DNA from: Streptomyces viridochromogenes | Lineage (GTDB): Bacteria > Actinomycetota > Actinomycetes > Streptomycetales > Streptomycetaceae | Length of the DNA: 64,000 nucleotides | Direction of reading: 5' to 3' | Assembly (NCBI RefSeq): GCF_001270495.1 | Contig: NZ_LGUR01000253.1 | Coordinates: 131,306-195,305, forward strand | Shown: positions 36,528-48,356 of the stretch, one piece after another | Layout of the letters: every line of letters starts with the position of its first letter | How positions within the stretch are numbered: position 1 is the stretch's first letter | Made by a program: the position numbers and the translations under genes | The notes under the pieces: model-generated | What the model was told of the DNA's origin: nothing | What the model saw: the letters and a program-made list of their open reading frames with translations, nothing else | Database searches by the model: none

Positions 36528-37892
36528 CTACACGGTCCGCCAGGGCAGCTCCGCCGTCACCCGGGTGGGCCCGCCGACCGGTGAATCGACCACCAGAATC
36601 CCGTCCACCGCGTCCAACCGCTCGGCCAGCCCCGCCAGCCCGGAGCCGCCTGAGGTGCCTGCGCCGCCGATGCCGTTGTCCACGACCTGCAACATCAGCC
36701 GGTTCTCCACCCGCCACACATCGACGGCCGCCCAGGTGGCCCGTGAGTGCTTGCTGATGTTCTGCAGCAGCTCCGAAACCGTGAAGTAGGCGATCCCCTC
36801 GATCGCCGGCACCGGCCGCTCGTCCAGATCCACCTGGACCTCCACCGGCACCGTGCACCGCGAGGCCACCGCCGACAGGGCCGCGTCCAGCCCACGGTCG
36901 GTCAGGACCGCCGGATGGATCCCGCGCGCCAGATCCCGCAGCTCCTGCAGCGCCGTCTTCACCTCACCGTGCGCCTCGTCGACCATCCGCGCCGCCGCCT
37001 GCGGGTCCTCCGTCAGCTTCTCCTTCGCGAGGCCGAGATCCATGGCCAGGGCCACCAGGCGGGCCTGGGCGCCGTCGTGCAGGTCGCGTTCGATGCGCCG
37101 CAGGTCGGCAGCGGCCGTATCGACGACGACACCGCGGTCCGACTCCAGCTCCACCACGCGCGTGGCGAGCCGCGACGGTCCGAGCAGACCGTGCACCAGC
37201 AGCCGGTCCACCATCGTCAGCGCCCGCACGATCCACGGCGTGGCCAGCGTGAACAACAGTCCGACCAACGCGGTGACCGTGATCTCGAAGGGGTTGTCGA
37301 GATAGATGTGGTGGGTCTCGTCGCCGTACAGCTGAAGGCCGTCCTGGCCGGCCCACACCGGGAACACCCAGAACCACAGCGGATACGTCAGCAAGGCCCA
37401 GCCGTACGCCCAGACGTTCAGGGCGACGACGAAGGAGAACACCGCCCACGGGAAGTGCAGCACCGCGTACAGCGCGCTCCGCCACGACGTCCCGCTCTTC
37501 AGTACGGCGCCCATCCACGCCATGAAGCCGCGCCGGCGCATCCGCAGCGGCTCCGGGTCGGCCACCTCCAGGTCCAGCAACGCACGCGCGCGTGCCCGCT
37601 CCAGCGCCCCGAAGCCCCGGCAGCCGGCCAGGCCCGCCGCCAGCACCGGGATGCCGAGGAACGTCACCAGCAGGCCCGCCCCCAGCGACACCATGGTGAT
37701 GGCGTACACGAACAGCAGGATGCTGATCGGCAGGCTCAGCAGCACATACCCGAACTCGCGCCAGCTGCGTGCCTCGAACGGCGCCCGCAGCCCGGCCGGC
37801 AACCGGTGCCGTCGCTCGCCGCCGTGCTCGGGAAGGCCGCGCTCGGGGTAACCGAGCCCGTGCCCGTAGCCCTGTCCGTACTCCGTGGCCAT
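36528..37892 (-). CDS. Sensor histidine kinase (downstream paralogue)
   Basis: A 454-residue membrane kinase of the HisKA_3 group. The N-terminal 40 residues are Gly/Tyr-rich; a putative sensor domain with about six hydrophobic segments spans residues 45-230, including LLVTFLGIPVLAAGLAGCRG. The phosphoacceptor His is in RIERDLHDGAQARLVALAMD, the N box in TVSELLQNISKHS, and the G box in VVDNGIGGAGTSGGSGLAGL. It is nearly identical in its dimerisation/phosphotransfer helices to the kinase at 38036-39256. Transcribed after that kinase and before the response regulator, over 379 bases that contain repeats. Confidence 0.93.
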   Translation of the reverse strand: MATEYGQGYGHGLGYPERGLPEHGGERRHRLPAGLRAPFEARSWREFGYVLLSLPISILLFVYAITMVSLGAGLLVTFLGIPVLAAGLAGCRGFGALERARARALLDLEVADPEPLRMRRRGFMAWMGAVLKSGTSWRSALYAVLHFPWAVFSFVVALNVWAYGWALLTYPLWFWVFPVWAGQDGLQLYGDETHHIYLDNPFEITVTALVGLLFTLATPWIVRALTMVDRLLVHGLLGPSRLATRVVELESDRGVVVDTAAADLRRIERDLHDGAQARLVALAMDLGLAKEKLTEDPQAAARMVDEAHGEVKTALQELRDLARGIHPAVLTDRGLDAALSAVASRCTVPVEVQVDLDERPVPAIEGIAYFTVSELLQNISKHSRATWAAVDVWRVENRLMLQVVDNGIGGAGTSGGSGLAGLAERLDAVDGILVVDSPVGGPTRVTAELPWRTV

Positions 37893-38035
37893 CGGCGTCG
37901 TCCGTTCTCCTCGTCCCGTCAGCCCCGCTGCCGGGGCTGTGCCGTCGTACCTCCACCCTGCTCGACCGCAGGTCCGCGGACCATGGAGGCCGTCGGCGTC
38001 TCGAACGGGGGGTTTTCCCTACCCCGGCCCGGCGC

Positions 38036-39256
38036 CTAGCGCTGCCCGTCCCCCTGCCCGGGGACGCGGTCCCGCCACGGAAGTTCCGCCGTCACGGTCG
38101 TCGGACCGCCCTGCGGTGACTCGATGACGAACAGGCCGTCCACGGCGTCCAGCCGGTCGGCGAGCCCGCGCATGCCCGTACCGCCGTCGAGGCGGGCACC
38201 GCCACGCCCGTCGTCCCACACCTGGATGAGCAGCCGGTCGTCCGACCGCCAGACGTCGACCGACGCGGACTTCGCCGCGCTGTGCTTGCTGATGTTCTGG
38301 AGCAGTTCGGAGACGGTGAAGTAGGCGATGCCCTCGATGGCCGCCGCCGGTCTGGACAGCAGGTCGACGGTTACCTTCACCGGCACGGTGCAGCGCGAGG
38401 CCACCGCCGACAGGGCGGCGTCCAGGCCGCGGTCGGTCAGGACGGCCGGATGGATGCCCCGGGCGAGGTCCCGTAGCTCCTGCAGCGCGAGCTTCACCTC
38501 ACCGTGGGCCTCCGCGACCATCGTCGCCGCCGCGTCCGGATCCTCCAGCAGCTTCTCCTTGGCCAGGCCCAGCCCCATGGCCAGGTTGACCAGCCGGGCC
38601 TGCGCGCCGTCGTGCAGATCGCGTTCGATGCGCCGCAGGTCGGCGGCCGCCGTATCCACGACAACCCCCCGGTCCGACTCCAGCTCGGCGATACGGCGCT
38701 CCAGCTCGTCGGAGGGCGACAGCAGGCCGCGCACCATCGCGCGGTCCGCGTTCGACAGGCCCCGCGCGATGAACGGCAGCACCGGCCACAGCACGAACAG
38801 CGAGGTCAGCGTGATGGTGAAGGTGAGGACGCCCCAGGGCAGCCGGATGAAGTCGTACAGGATCGTGCGCCAGCCGACGGGGTCCTTCAGCGCCAGCCAC
38901 AGCTGCGGGAAGAAGCCGTCCCTGCCGCCGCGCAACGGCATCGGACTCGGCTCGTCCACCCGCACCCCGAGCAGCGCACGCGCGCGTGCGCGCTCCAACC
39001 TGCCCAACTGGCGCGCCCCCATCAGCCCGGCCGCGAGCAGCGGAAACCCGATCACCGTCAGGGTCAGGAAGGCACCGGTGGACAGCACCACCACGACGTA
39101 GGTGAAGCCGAGCAGCGCCAACGGAAGGTTCGCCAGGAGATGCGCGATCTCCTTCCAGGTGTGCCGGTCGTAGGCGAAACGGGCGGGCGGCAGCGGCGGC
39201 TGGTCGCCGTCGGACTGCCCGGAGGCGTCCCGCGAAGGGGTGGGGCGTTCGGTCAT
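38036..39256 (-). CDS. Sensor histidine kinase (upstream paralogue)
   Basis: A 406-residue membrane HisKA_3 kinase. The sensor region has four main hydrophobic segments, fewer than in the downstream kinase, with LTVIGFPLLAAGLMGARQLG corresponding to the same element there. The phosphoacceptor helix RIERDLHDGAQARLVNLAMG, N box TVSELLQNISKHS and G box VWDDGRGGARLDGGTGMRGL are all intact. Start ATG 39256 has a weak ribosome site; the longer frame is discarded as non-family sequence. It is divergent from nuoA of the second nuo operon. Confidence 0.92.
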   Translation of the reverse strand: MTERPTPSRDASGQSDGDQPPLPPARFAYDRHTWKEIAHLLANLPLALLGFTYVVVVLSTGAFLTLTVIGFPLLAAGLMGARQLGRLERARARALLGVRVDEPSPMPLRGGRDGFFPQLWLALKDPVGWRTILYDFIRLPWGVLTFTITLTSLFVLWPVLPFIARGLSNADRAMVRGLLSPSDELERRIAELESDRGVVVDTAAADLRRIERDLHDGAQARLVNLAMGLGLAKEKLLEDPDAAATMVAEAHGEVKLALQELRDLARGIHPAVLTDRGLDAALSAVASRCTVPVKVTVDLLSRPAAAIEGIAYFTVSELLQNISKHSAAKSASVDVWRSDDRLLIQVWDDGRGGARLDGGTGMRGLADRLDAVDGLFVIESPQGGPTTVTAELPWRDRVPGQGDGQR

Positions 39257-39579
39257 ATGGGCTAGCGTGCCGCGCGGTGCGCCGCCGCGCCATGAGGCGG
39301 GCCGCCTCCGGCTACGGGGGAAATCCCCACCCCGCGACCGAGCCGGGCATCGGGTCGCGTGACCGGCCGGTCGCCGGGCCGTCGCATCTCGAGGAGATCT
39401 CAAGGCGTGACGGGCTGCTTACGGTGTCTTTAGCAGGGCCTAGACTCCCGTGCGTACAGATCGTCGAACAGCGGTGTTCACGAGATCACAGGTCGCAGGA
39501 CACTGGTGTTGTCGCAAGGCATCAGCGGCAAGGCAACCATCGGTCACGAGGTAACGAGGTCAGGGAGCGAGGGGCGGAC
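39257..39579 (+). promoter_or_regulatory. Divergent promoter region between the kinase operon and the second nuo operon
   Basis: About 320 bases with no gene. A TAGACT at 39441-39446, preceded at about sixteen bases by TTACGG, could be a promoter for nuoA reading right. It would leave a leader of about 130 bases. No strong palindrome is visible in it. Confidence in the promoter assignment is low; the regional role follows from the gene orientations. Confidence 0.4.
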
Positions 39580-40002
39580 GTGTCGGAACAGACCGTCGTC
39601 GTCGCGGCGGATGTGCATTACGTCGTCGTCTCGGCGGACTACTTCCAGTCCTACTCGGTCGTCGGACTGCTGGCCGTCGTCGGCGTCCTGTTCGTCGCCG
39701 TCGCCTTCGGGGCGGGCCGCCTGCTGCGTCCGGTGGTCCCCACGCCCGAGAAGCTCCTGACATACGAGTGCGGCGTCGACCCCGTCGGCGAGGGCTGGGC
39801 CCACACCCAGGTCCGCTACTACGTGTACGCCTTCCTCTACGTGATCTTCGCCATCGACTCGATCTTCCTGTTCCCCTGGGCGACGGTCTTCGCCGACCCG
39901 GGCTACGGCGCGACCACGCTCGTCGAGATGTTCATCTTCCTCGGCTTCCTGGCCGTGGGCCTGCTCTACGCATACAAGAAGGGCGTCCTGGCATGGACGT
40001 GA
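39580..40002 (+). CDS. nuoA: NADH-quinone oxidoreductase subunit A (second nuo operon)
   Basis: A 140-residue membrane subunit of complex I with three hydrophobic helices. The conserved loop [20 protein letters not shown] contains the Cys of the quinone-site A/D switch loop, and [20 protein letters not shown] is the family signature. The start is GTG 39580; upstream sequence in this frame is not family-like. Its 3' end overlaps nuoB by ten bases. First gene of a ten-gene cluster nuoABCHIJKLMN. Confidence 0.95.
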   Translation: MSEQTVVVAADVHYVVVSADYFQSYSVVGLLAVVGVLFVAVAFGAGRLLRPVVPTPEKLLTYECGVDPVGEGWAHTQVRYYVYAFLYVIFAIDSIFLFPWATVFADPGYGATTLVEMFIFLGFLAVGLLYAYKKGVLAWT

Positions 40003-40670
40003 CGCCAGACACCGATCCGCAGCCCGTTCTGCTGCCGGAGCCGAAGCGGCTGGGCGCGCTGGCCCGCCTGGCCCCGGAGCCGATGAAGGTGATCCTCAAC
40101 TGGGGCCGCCGGTACTCGCTCTGGGTCTTCAACTTCGGCCTCGCCTGCTGCGCGATCGAGTTCATCGCCGCTTCGATGGCCCGCCACGACTTCATCCGCC
40201 TCGGCGTGATCCCGTTCGCACCGGGCCCGCGCCAGGCCGACCTGATGGTCGTCTCCGGCACCGTCACGGACAAGATGGCGCCGGCCGTGAAGCGCCTGTA
40301 CGAGCAGATGCCCGAGCCGAAGTACGTCATCTCCTTCGGGGCCTGCTCCAACTGCGGCGGCCCGTACTGGGACTCCTACTCCGTCACCAAGGGCGTCGAC
40401 CAGATCATCCCGGTGGACGTGTACGTCCCCGGCTGCCCGCCCCGCCCCGAGGCGCTGCTCCAGGGGATCCTGAAGCTCCAGGAGAAGATCGCCCGGGAGT
40501 CGCTGGGCGAGCGATACGGCAGCGCGACGGCCCGCCCGTCCGCGGCGGCACTACAGAGCGGGCTGGTCAGAGCTCCGGAGGCGCCGGGTTCCGGTGGCAC
40601 GGGCAGTACTGACGGGGCGAGTGGTACCGGCGGTGCCGGTGGTACGGGCGTGGGGGAGGCCGACCGATGA
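39993..40670 (+). CDS. nuoB: NADH-quinone oxidoreductase subunit B (second nuo operon)
   Basis: Peripheral subunit holding the terminal 4Fe-4S cluster N2 that passes electrons to quinone. The four cluster cysteines are intact: [21 protein letters not shown] and [12 protein letters not shown]. The protein is 225 residues; after about residue 175 comes a Gly/Ser/Thr-rich low-complexity tail not seen in ordinary NuoB. Because NuoD, which normally forms the quinone site together with NuoB, is not encoded in this cluster, this NuoB must work with a NuoD from elsewhere or with another partner. Confidence 0.96.
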   Translation: MDVTPDTDPQPVLLPEPKRLGALARLAPEPMKVILNWGRRYSLWVFNFGLACCAIEFIAASMARHDFIRLGVIPFAPGPRQADLMVVSGTVTDKMAPAVKRLYEQMPEPKYVISFGACSNCGGPYWDSYSVTKGVDQIIPVDVYVPGCPPRPEALLQGILKLQEKIARESLGERYGSATARPSAAALQSGLVRAPEAPGSGGTGSTDGASGTGGAGGTGVGEADR

Positions 40671-42166
40671 CGACGATCGGCTGGCTCCCGGCCCCCGTCG
40701 AGGACCTCTTCGGCCCGGAGGCCACGGCCGAGGAGTCGTACGAGGTCCTGACGGTCGACGTACCCCCGACATCCTGGCTCGCGGCCCTGGAGGCGGCTCG
40801 CGACGAACTGGGCTGCACCTACTTCGACTGGCTGAGCGCGGTCGACGAACCCGGCACGGGCTTCCGTGTGGCCGCCCACGTCGCGGCCCTGTCTCCGGTA
40901 CGACGCCTGCTGGTCCGCACGACCGTCCCGCACGAGGCGCCGACGCTGCCCTCCGCGGTCGGCGTGTACGCGGGCGCCGCCTGGCACGAACGCGAGACCC
41001 ACGAAATGTTCGGCGTGGCGTTCACCGATCACCCTGCCCTGGACCACCTCCTCCTCCCGGACAACTTCGAGGGTCACCCCCTCCGCAAGGACTTCGTCCT
41101 GGCCGCCCGTGTCGCCAAGGCCTGGCCCGGCGCCAAGGAACCCGGCGAGTCCGAACACGGCGGCCCGAAGCGCCGCCAGATGCTGCCCCCTGGCGTCCCC
41201 GACCCGAACGAGTGGGGCCCCCTCAAGGGCCAGCTCCCCCCTGCCCCGGCCCGACCGGCCAGGGGCGCGGGACGCACGGCGGGGGAGCGCCCGGCCCGTG
41301 CGGCGGGAGAACGACCGGTACGGCGTGCCCGTACGGCGTCGGAGGGCTCGGCCGGCCAGGCGGACGCCCCGGCTGAGAGCGCCGCTCCGACGACTGGCGC
41401 GGGTGCGGTGCGGCGGGCACGTACGGCGTCGGAAGGATCGGTCAGCCAGCAAGGTTCGGTCAGCCGACCGGGAGCCGCCTCGGCCACGGAGGGTTCGGCC
41501 GGCCAGACGGCCGCCCCGGGAGCAGCCGGGCCCTCGACGGAGCCGGGCGCCTCTCCCGCGGGCACCGGCACGCCGGCCACGCCTCGGCGTTCGCGGAGCG
41601 CCGGCGAGGGCTCGGCGAGCCAGCGGGCCGACGTGTCGGCGGACACGACGAGCGAGGGGGCGGGCGACGGGCCGGAGACGGCGGCGACCACCGCCCCGTC
41701 GGCCCGGCGTGCGCGCAGCGCGAGCGAAGGCTCCGCATCGCAGCGTCCGGGAACGGGCACTGCCCCGGCCGGTCCCCGCCGCTCACGCAGCGCCTCGGAC
41801 GGCTCCGCAAGCCAGAGGCCCGCGGCCGACGCGGCGACGCCGGACACGGCTCCGTCCGGCACACCTGAGTCCGGCACACCCGCCTCGGACGCGGCTGTGT
41901 CAGGTGCGGCTCCGACATCCCCCACAGCTCCCCGAAGCCCGGACGCCCCCTGGCACCACGCCCGCCCCGCCTTCGACGATCCCGAGCCCAAGCCCACGTC
42001 GGCCCCCGAGCGGGCCAACCAGGCCAGCGAGGCCGGTCAGGCCGGCCAGCCCGAGCCGGGGGAGGCCACCACGGCCAAGCACGAAGACCCCGCGGGCTCC
42101 ACCCACGACCGCACAGACCCCGCAGACTCCGCAGATCCCGCAGACCCAGAAGGAGGCCCGCAGTGA
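40667..42166 (+). CDS. nuoC: NuoC-type subunit with a long repeat tail (second nuo operon)
   Basis: The first 185 or so residues are a recognisable 30-kDa (NuoC) subunit: [36 protein letters not shown] and [18 protein letters not shown]. After residue 200 comes a disordered tail of about 300 residues rich in Ala, Ser, Pro, Thr and Arg. It contains five copies of a motif near [14 protein letters not shown], starting at residues 219, 249, 307, 347 and 371. Ordinary NuoC is about 200 residues. The RRxRS/T element resembles basophilic Ser/Thr-kinase sites. The gene overlaps nuoB and nuoH by four bases each, so the tail is genuinely within the operon frame. Confidence 0.93.
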   Translation: MTTIGWLPAPVEDLFGPEATAEESYEVLTVDVPPTSWLAALEAARDELGCTYFDWLSAVDEPGTGFRVAAHVAALSPVRRLLVRTTVPHEAPTLPSAVGVYAGAAWHERETHEMFGVAFTDHPALDHLLLPDNFEGHPLRKDFVLAARVAKAWPGAKEPGESEHGGPKRRQMLPPGVPDPNEWGPLKGQLPPAPARPARGAGRTAGERPARAAGERPVRRARTASEGSAGQADAPAESAAPTTGAGAVRRARTASEGSVSQQGSVSRPGAASATEGSAGQTAAPGAAGPSTEPGASPAGTGTPATPRRSRSAGEGSASQRADVSADTTSEGAGDGPETAATTAPSARRARSASEGSASQRPGTGTAPAGPRRSRSASDGSASQRPAADAATPDTAPSGTPESGTPASDAAVSGAAPTSPTAPRSPDAPWHHARPAFDDPEPKPTSAPERANQASEAGQAGQPEPGEATTAKHEDPAGSTHDRTDPADSADPADPEGGPQ

Positions 42167-43131
42167 ACGACGCGCTCGACGTCACCCTGCGACTCCTGAT
42201 CGTCTTCGTCGTCTTCCTCACCTTCCCTCTGCTCATCGGCCAGACCGAACACAAGGTGATGGCCCATATGCAGGGCCGCCTCGGCCCGATGTACGCGGGC
42301 GGCTTCCACGGCTGGGCCCAGCTCGTCGCCGACGGCGTGAAGTTCGCGCAGAAGGAGGACATCGTCCCGGCGGGCGCGGACCGCCGTATCTTCCAACTCG
42401 CCCCCGCAGTAGCCCTCCTCCCGTACCTGCTCGTCCTCCTCGCCATCCCGATCGGCCCGGGCGAGGGCGCGGTCGGCGAGGTCATCGACGCGGGCATCTT
42501 CTTCGTCCTGGCGGTCATGGGCGTGGGCGTCCTCGGCTCGCTCATGGCCGGCTGGGCCTCCGCCAACAAGTTCTCCCTCCTCGGCGGCCTCCGCACCGCC
42601 GCCCAGCTCCTCGCCTACGAACTCCCGATGCTGCTCACCGCCGCCTCAGTGGCCATGGCGGCCGGCACCGTCTCCCTTCCCGGCATCCTCGACGCCTTCG
42701 AGTGGTGGTGGCTGCCATGGCAGATCGTCGGCGCGATCGTCTTCTTCGTCGCCGGACTGGCCGAACTGCAGCGCCCGCCGTTCGACATGCCCGTCGCCGA
42801 CTCGGAGATCATCTTCGGCGCCTACACCGAGTACACCGGCCTCCGTTTCGCTCTCTTCCTCCTCGCCGAGTACGCCGGCATCGTCGTCCTGTGCGGCCTG
42901 ACCACCGTCCTCTTCCTGGGCGGCTGGCACGGTCCTTGGGGCGCCGACGGCCTGGGCTGGGTCTGGACCCTGCTCAAGACGGCCGTCCTCGCCTTCATCG
43001 TGATCTGGCTCCGCGTCACCTATCCCCGCCTGCGCGAGGACCAGCTCCAGAAGCTCTCCTGGACCCTTCTAGTCCCCCTCTCCCTCGCCCAGATCGCCCT
43101 CACCGGCGTCGTCAAGGTGGTGATCCAGTAA
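42163..43131 (+). CDS. nuoH: NADH-quinone oxidoreductase subunit H (second nuo operon)
   Basis: A 322-residue membrane subunit of complex I that links the peripheral arm to the proton channels. The signature loop is [20 protein letters not shown] followed by [16 protein letters not shown]; later [18 protein letters not shown] has the conserved acidic loop and [13 protein letters not shown] the C-terminal one. The start GTG overlaps the nuoC stop. Where a normal nuo operon has nuoD, E, F and G between C and H, this one has nothing. Confidence 0.96.
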   Translation: MNDALDVTLRLLIVFVVFLTFPLLIGQTEHKVMAHMQGRLGPMYAGGFHGWAQLVADGVKFAQKEDIVPAGADRRIFQLAPAVALLPYLLVLLAIPIGPGEGAVGEVIDAGIFFVLAVMGVGVLGSLMAGWASANKFSLLGGLRTAAQLLAYELPMLLTAASVAMAAGTVSLPGILDAFEWWWLPWQIVGAIVFFVAGLAELQRPPFDMPVADSEIIFGAYTEYTGLRFALFLLAEYAGIVVLCGLTTVLFLGGWHGPWGADGLGWVWTLLKTAVLAFIVIWLRVTYPRLREDQLQKLSWTLLVPLSLAQIALTGVVKVVIQ

Positions 43132-43133
43132 CC

Positions 43134-43703
43134 ATGGCCCCCATCCCCGGCTCCGGCCTCGCCAAGGGCCTGGCCGTCACCCTCCGCACGATGACGAGGA
43201 AGTCCGTCACCGCGCAGTACCCGGACACCCAGCCCGACCTCCCGCCCCGTACCCGCGGCGTGATCGGCCTGTTCGAGGAGAACTGCACGGTCTGCATGCT
43301 GTGCGCCCGCGAGTGCCCCGACTGGTGCATCTACATCGACTCCCACAAGGAGACGGTCCCGGCGGCGACTCCCGGCGGCCGCGAACGCAGCCGCAACGTC
43401 CTCGACCGCTTCGCCATCGACTTCTCCCTGTGCATGTACTGCGGTATCTGCATCGAGGTCTGCCCTTTCGACGCCCTGTTCTGGTCCCCGGAGTTCGAGT
43501 ACGCCGAGACCGACATCCGCGAACTCACCCACGAGCGCGACAAGCTCCGCGAGTGGATGTGGACCGTCCCGGCCCCGCCCGCCCTCGACCCCGGCGCGGA
43601 GGAGCCAAAGGAGATCGCCGCCGCCCGCAAGACCGCCGAGAAGCTGGCGGCCGCCCAAGCCGAGCCGGAAGAGCCGACCGAGCCGCAGGAGGGCGAGTCG
43701 TGA
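43134..43703 (+). CDS. nuoI: NADH-quinone oxidoreductase subunit I (second nuo operon)
   Basis: A 189-residue ferredoxin-like subunit with two 4Fe-4S clusters: [19 protein letters not shown] and [19 protein letters not shown]. It relays electrons to NuoB. An amphipathic N-terminus ([20 protein letters not shown]) docks to the membrane. The C-terminal 35 residues are Glu/Ala/Pro-rich. In a cluster lacking NuoEFG, this subunit and NuoB are the only iron-sulphur carriers, so NuoI is the likely entry point for electrons, for example from ferredoxin. ATG start two bases after the nuoH stop. Confidence 0.96.
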   Translation: MAPIPGSGLAKGLAVTLRTMTRKSVTAQYPDTQPDLPPRTRGVIGLFEENCTVCMLCARECPDWCIYIDSHKETVPAATPGGRERSRNVLDRFAIDFSLCMYCGICIEVCPFDALFWSPEFEYAETDIRELTHERDKLREWMWTVPAPPALDPGAEEPKEIAAARKTAEKLAAAQAEPEEPTEPQEGES

Positions 43704-44395
43704 GCCCCACCCACGCCGCTCTGGCCACGGCCGCCGACACGCACGGCTTTCTCTCCCCGACCGGTGTCGAGATCGTCTTCCTGCTCGTCGGTCTGGTCAC
43801 CTTCGGTGCCGCGCTGGTCACCGTCACCACCCGGCAGCTGGTGCACGCCGCCCTGTGGCTGGTGGTCACGCTCGGCGGCCTCGCCGTCGAATACCTCCTG
43901 CTCACCGCCGAGTTCATCGCCTGGGTGCAGGTCCTCATCTATGTCGGTTCCGTCGTCGTCCTCCTCCTGTTCGGTCTGATGCTCACCAGGGCCCCCATCG
44001 GCCGCTCCCCGGACGCCGACTCCGGCAACCGCTGGGCCGCCCTCACCGTGGCCCTCGCCTCCGCGGCCACCCTGGTCTGGGTGGTCGTCGACGCCTTCCG
44101 CACGACCTGGATCGACCTCGACGGGCCCGCCGCCGGCTCCACCAGGGCCACCGGCGAGAGCCTCTTCCAGAACTGGGTCCTCCCCTTCGAGGCCCTCTCC
44201 GTCCTCCTCCTCGCCGCCCTGGTCGGCGCGATCGTCCTGTCCCGCAAGGCGAAGGCGGAGTCGAGCTCTCCCCCTGTGAACTCCCGAGCCAAGAACGGGA
44301 GTTCCCCACCTGCCCCGGATTCCCGCAATCACCCGATCGGGCGAAATGGGTCGCCCGAGGGAACTGAGCCGGCCGAGCAGGAAGGCGCCCGCTGA
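43700..44395 (+). CDS. nuoJ: NADH-quinone oxidoreductase subunit J (second nuo operon)
   Basis: A 231-residue membrane subunit with five hydrophobic helices ([58 protein letters not shown] and two more). The YVG element in the third helix is the pi-bulge region of NuoJ. After residue 190 comes a hydrophilic Ser/Asn/Pro tail, another low-complexity end. GTG overlaps the nuoI stop by four bases and the stop overlaps nuoK by one. Confidence 0.93.
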   Translation: MSPTHAALATAADTHGFLSPTGVEIVFLLVGLVTFGAALVTVTTRQLVHAALWLVVTLGGLAVEYLLLTAEFIAWVQVLIYVGSVVVLLLFGLMLTRAPIGRSPDADSGNRWAALTVALASAATLVWVVVDAFRTTWIDLDGPAAGSTRATGESLFQNWVLPFEALSVLLLAALVGAIVLSRKAKAESSSPPVNSRAKNGSSPPAPDSRNHPIGRNGSPEGTEPAEQEGAR

Positions 44396-44784
44396 TGCAC
44401 CTCGCCTACCCCGCCGTACTCTCCGCCCTCCTCTTCTGCACCGGTCTGTACGGCGTCCTGGCCCGCCGTAACGCGATCCTGGTCCTGATGTCGGTCGAGC
44501 TGATGCTCAACGCGGTCAACCTCAACCTGGTCGCCTTCGACGTCTGGCTCAGCAAGGCCGCCGAGGAGACCCTGCACTCCGGCCAGGCCCTGACTCTGTT
44601 CACGATCACCATCGCTGCCGCCGAGATCGGCATCGGCCTGGCGATCGTCCTCGCCGTCCACCGCAACCGCGGCACCGCGGACATCGACAAGCTCCGAGAC
44701 ACCGCCGAGGGCCACGAATCCGACGGCCCCGACCGCGACGCCTCCACGGCCGCGCAGGCCGAGAAGGCTGAGGCCACCGCGTGA
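44395..44784 (+). CDS. nuoK: NADH-quinone oxidoreductase subunit K (second nuo operon)
   Basis: A 129-residue subunit with three helices. The conserved Glu residues are in [19 protein letters not shown] and [19 protein letters not shown], both needed in NuoK for proton transfer. A charged C-terminal tail of about 30 residues is longer than in standard NuoK (about 100 residues). TGATG overlap with nuoJ; GTGA overlap with nuoL. Confidence 0.95.
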   Translation: MHLAYPAVLSALLFCTGLYGVLARRNAILVLMSVELMLNAVNLNLVAFDVWLSKAAEETLHSGQALTLFTITIAAAEIGIGLAIVLAVHRNRGTADIDKLRDTAEGHESDGPDRDASTAAQAEKAEATA

Positions 44785-46775
44785 CCACGACCACCCTCGC
44801 CGTCCTCGTCCCCCTCCTTCCGTTCCTGGGCGCCGCGGCCGGCCTGCTCCTCGGCCGCACGGCCCCCGGCTTCGTCCGCCCGCTCGCCGTCCTGCCGGCG
44901 CTCGCGTCCCTCGTGCTCGCCGCGGTGGTCGCCGCGCGGCAGGGCGGTGACCAGGCGATCAACGCCGCCACCGAGCTCACGCCCACCGGCTCGGTCCCGA
45001 TCGAACTCGCCCTGCACATCGACGGCTTCGCAGCCCTCGTGGCCGTACTCGTCGGTGTCGTCGCCACCTGCGTGCAGATCTACTCGACGGGCTACCTCCG
45101 CGAGGACCCGCGCTACCCCTCGTACGCCGCGCTCGTCTCCCTGTTCACCTCCGCGATGCTGCTCGTCGTCTACTCCGGCGACCTGATGGTGCTGCTGGTC
45201 GGCTGGGAGATCATGGGCATCTGCTCGTACTTCCTGGTCGGCCACTACTGGGAGACCCCGGAGGCCCGCGCCGCCTCCATCAAGGCCTTCCTGGTGACCA
45301 AGCTCGGTGACGTCCCCTTCCTCATCGGCCTTTTCGCGCTGGCCACCGATGCCGGGTCCTTCCGCATCACGAAGGTGCTCGGCACCGTCGCGAGCGGCGG
45401 ACTCGACCATCCGACGCTGATCGCCCTGCTGCTCCTCGCCGGTGTGGCGGGCAAGTCGGCGCAGTTCCCGCTGCACACCTGGCTCCCCGACGCGATGGCG
45501 GGCCCGACGCCCGTCTCCGCGCTGATCCACGCCGCGACGATGGTCGCCGCCGGCGTCTACTTCATCGCGCGTCTCCTCCCGGTCTTCGAGGCCTCGCAGG
45601 CCGCGATGATCGTCCTCGCCGTGATGGCCGCCGTCACGATGATCGGCTCGGGCCTCGCCGCGCTCGCCCAGGACGACATCAAGCGCGTCCTCGCCTACTC
45701 GACGATCGGCCAGCTCGGCTACATGACCGGCGCCCTCGCCGTCGCCGACCGCGGGGCAGCCGTCTTCCACCTCCTCTCGCACGGCGCCTTCAAGGCGCTG
45801 CTGTTCCTCGCGGCCGGCGTGATCATCCACGCCGCCGGCACCAACTCGCTGGCCGCCATGTCCCGCATGACCCACCTGCGCGACCGCGTGCCGGATGCTT
45901 TCTGGACGATGACCGTGGCGCTCCTCGCGCTCGCCGCGATCCCGCCGTTCAGCGGCTTCTTCTCCAAGGAGTCCGTCCTCGGCGCCGCCGAGCACGCCGC
46001 CACCGGCCACGCCGAGCGCGTCCCCGGCACCTCCGGCTGGGTCGTCCTCGTCGCCGGTCTGCTCACGGCCCTGCTCACCGCCGCCTACGCGATGCGCCTG
46101 TGGCTGCTCGCCTTCCACGGCCGGGGCGCCGAGGCTCCCGACCACGGCAGGCAGCCGCTGACGATGACGGTGGTGCTGTGGGTGCTCGCCGCCCCGTCCC
46201 TCGCCGTCGGCGCCCTCGCCTACCGCGTGCTGCCCGACTGGTTCGACGGTCGCGACCTCGCCCCGACTCTCACCACCTCCGTCCTCGGCACGGGCGTGGC
46301 CCTCGTCGGCGGCATCGTCACCTACGCGGCCTGGCGCCACACCACGGCTGCGGCAGCGCGCGTCCCGCTGGGTGCGGTCGCGGCCCACCCGGAGGGAGAC
46401 GCCGCCCAGGTCGAGGCCGAGGCCATCGCCAGCCACGCGCCCGTGTACGGGGGAGTGGCCTACGCACCCGACCCGGCGGACCCGGGCCGACTGCTGCTCG
46501 GCCCCCTGCACCGCCACGCGGCCGTCGGCTTCCACCTCGACGCCGTGTACCGGGTGCTGTTCGTCCGTCCGGTTCAGGCCGGGGCGAGTCTCGTCCGGTT
46601 CCTCGACCGCGAGGTCGTCGACACCTACGTCGGTGGGGCGGGTGCTCTACCACGCTGGCTCGGCCTCGCCGTACGGCGCGCCCAGACCGGCAATGTGCAG
46701 ACCTATGTGAGCGCGCTGCTCGCCGGCACCGTCGTTCTCGCGGTCGCCGCCGTCCTCGTCGCCACGGGAGCGTGA
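44781..46775 (+). CDS. nuoL: NADH-quinone oxidoreductase subunit L (second nuo operon)
   Basis: A 664-residue antiporter-like subunit. [20 protein letters not shown] and [20 protein letters not shown] followed by [18 protein letters not shown] show the conserved Glu, Lys and His of the proton path; [20 protein letters not shown] is also conserved. The extended C-terminal arm is present (last 90 residues with a final hydrophobic helix). Paralogous to the copy at 108-2072 but clearly diverged in the tail. Confidence 0.96.
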   Translation: MTTTTLAVLVPLLPFLGAAAGLLLGRTAPGFVRPLAVLPALASLVLAAVVAARQGGDQAINAATELTPTGSVPIELALHIDGFAALVAVLVGVVATCVQIYSTGYLREDPRYPSYAALVSLFTSAMLLVVYSGDLMVLLVGWEIMGICSYFLVGHYWETPEARAASIKAFLVTKLGDVPFLIGLFALATDAGSFRITKVLGTVASGGLDHPTLIALLLLAGVAGKSAQFPLHTWLPDAMAGPTPVSALIHAATMVAAGVYFIARLLPVFEASQAAMIVLAVMAAVTMIGSGLAALAQDDIKRVLAYSTIGQLGYMTGALAVADRGAAVFHLLSHGAFKALLFLAAGVIIHAAGTNSLAAMSRMTHLRDRVPDAFWTMTVALLALAAIPPFSGFFSKESVLGAAEHAATGHAERVPGTSGWVVLVAGLLTALLTAAYAMRLWLLAFHGRGAEAPDHGRQPLTMTVVLWVLAAPSLAVGALAYRVLPDWFDGRDLAPTLTTSVLGTGVALVGGIVTYAAWRHTTAAAARVPLGAVAAHPEGDAAQVEAEAIASHAPVYGGVAYAPDPADPGRLLLGPLHRHAAVGFHLDAVYRVLFVRPVQAGASLVRFLDREVVDTYVGGAGALPRWLGLAVRRAQTGNVQTYVSALLAGTVVLAVAAVLVATGA

Positions 46776-46781
46776 GCAGGC

Positions 46782-48352
<1,571 letters not shown>

Positions 48353-48356
<4 letters not shown>

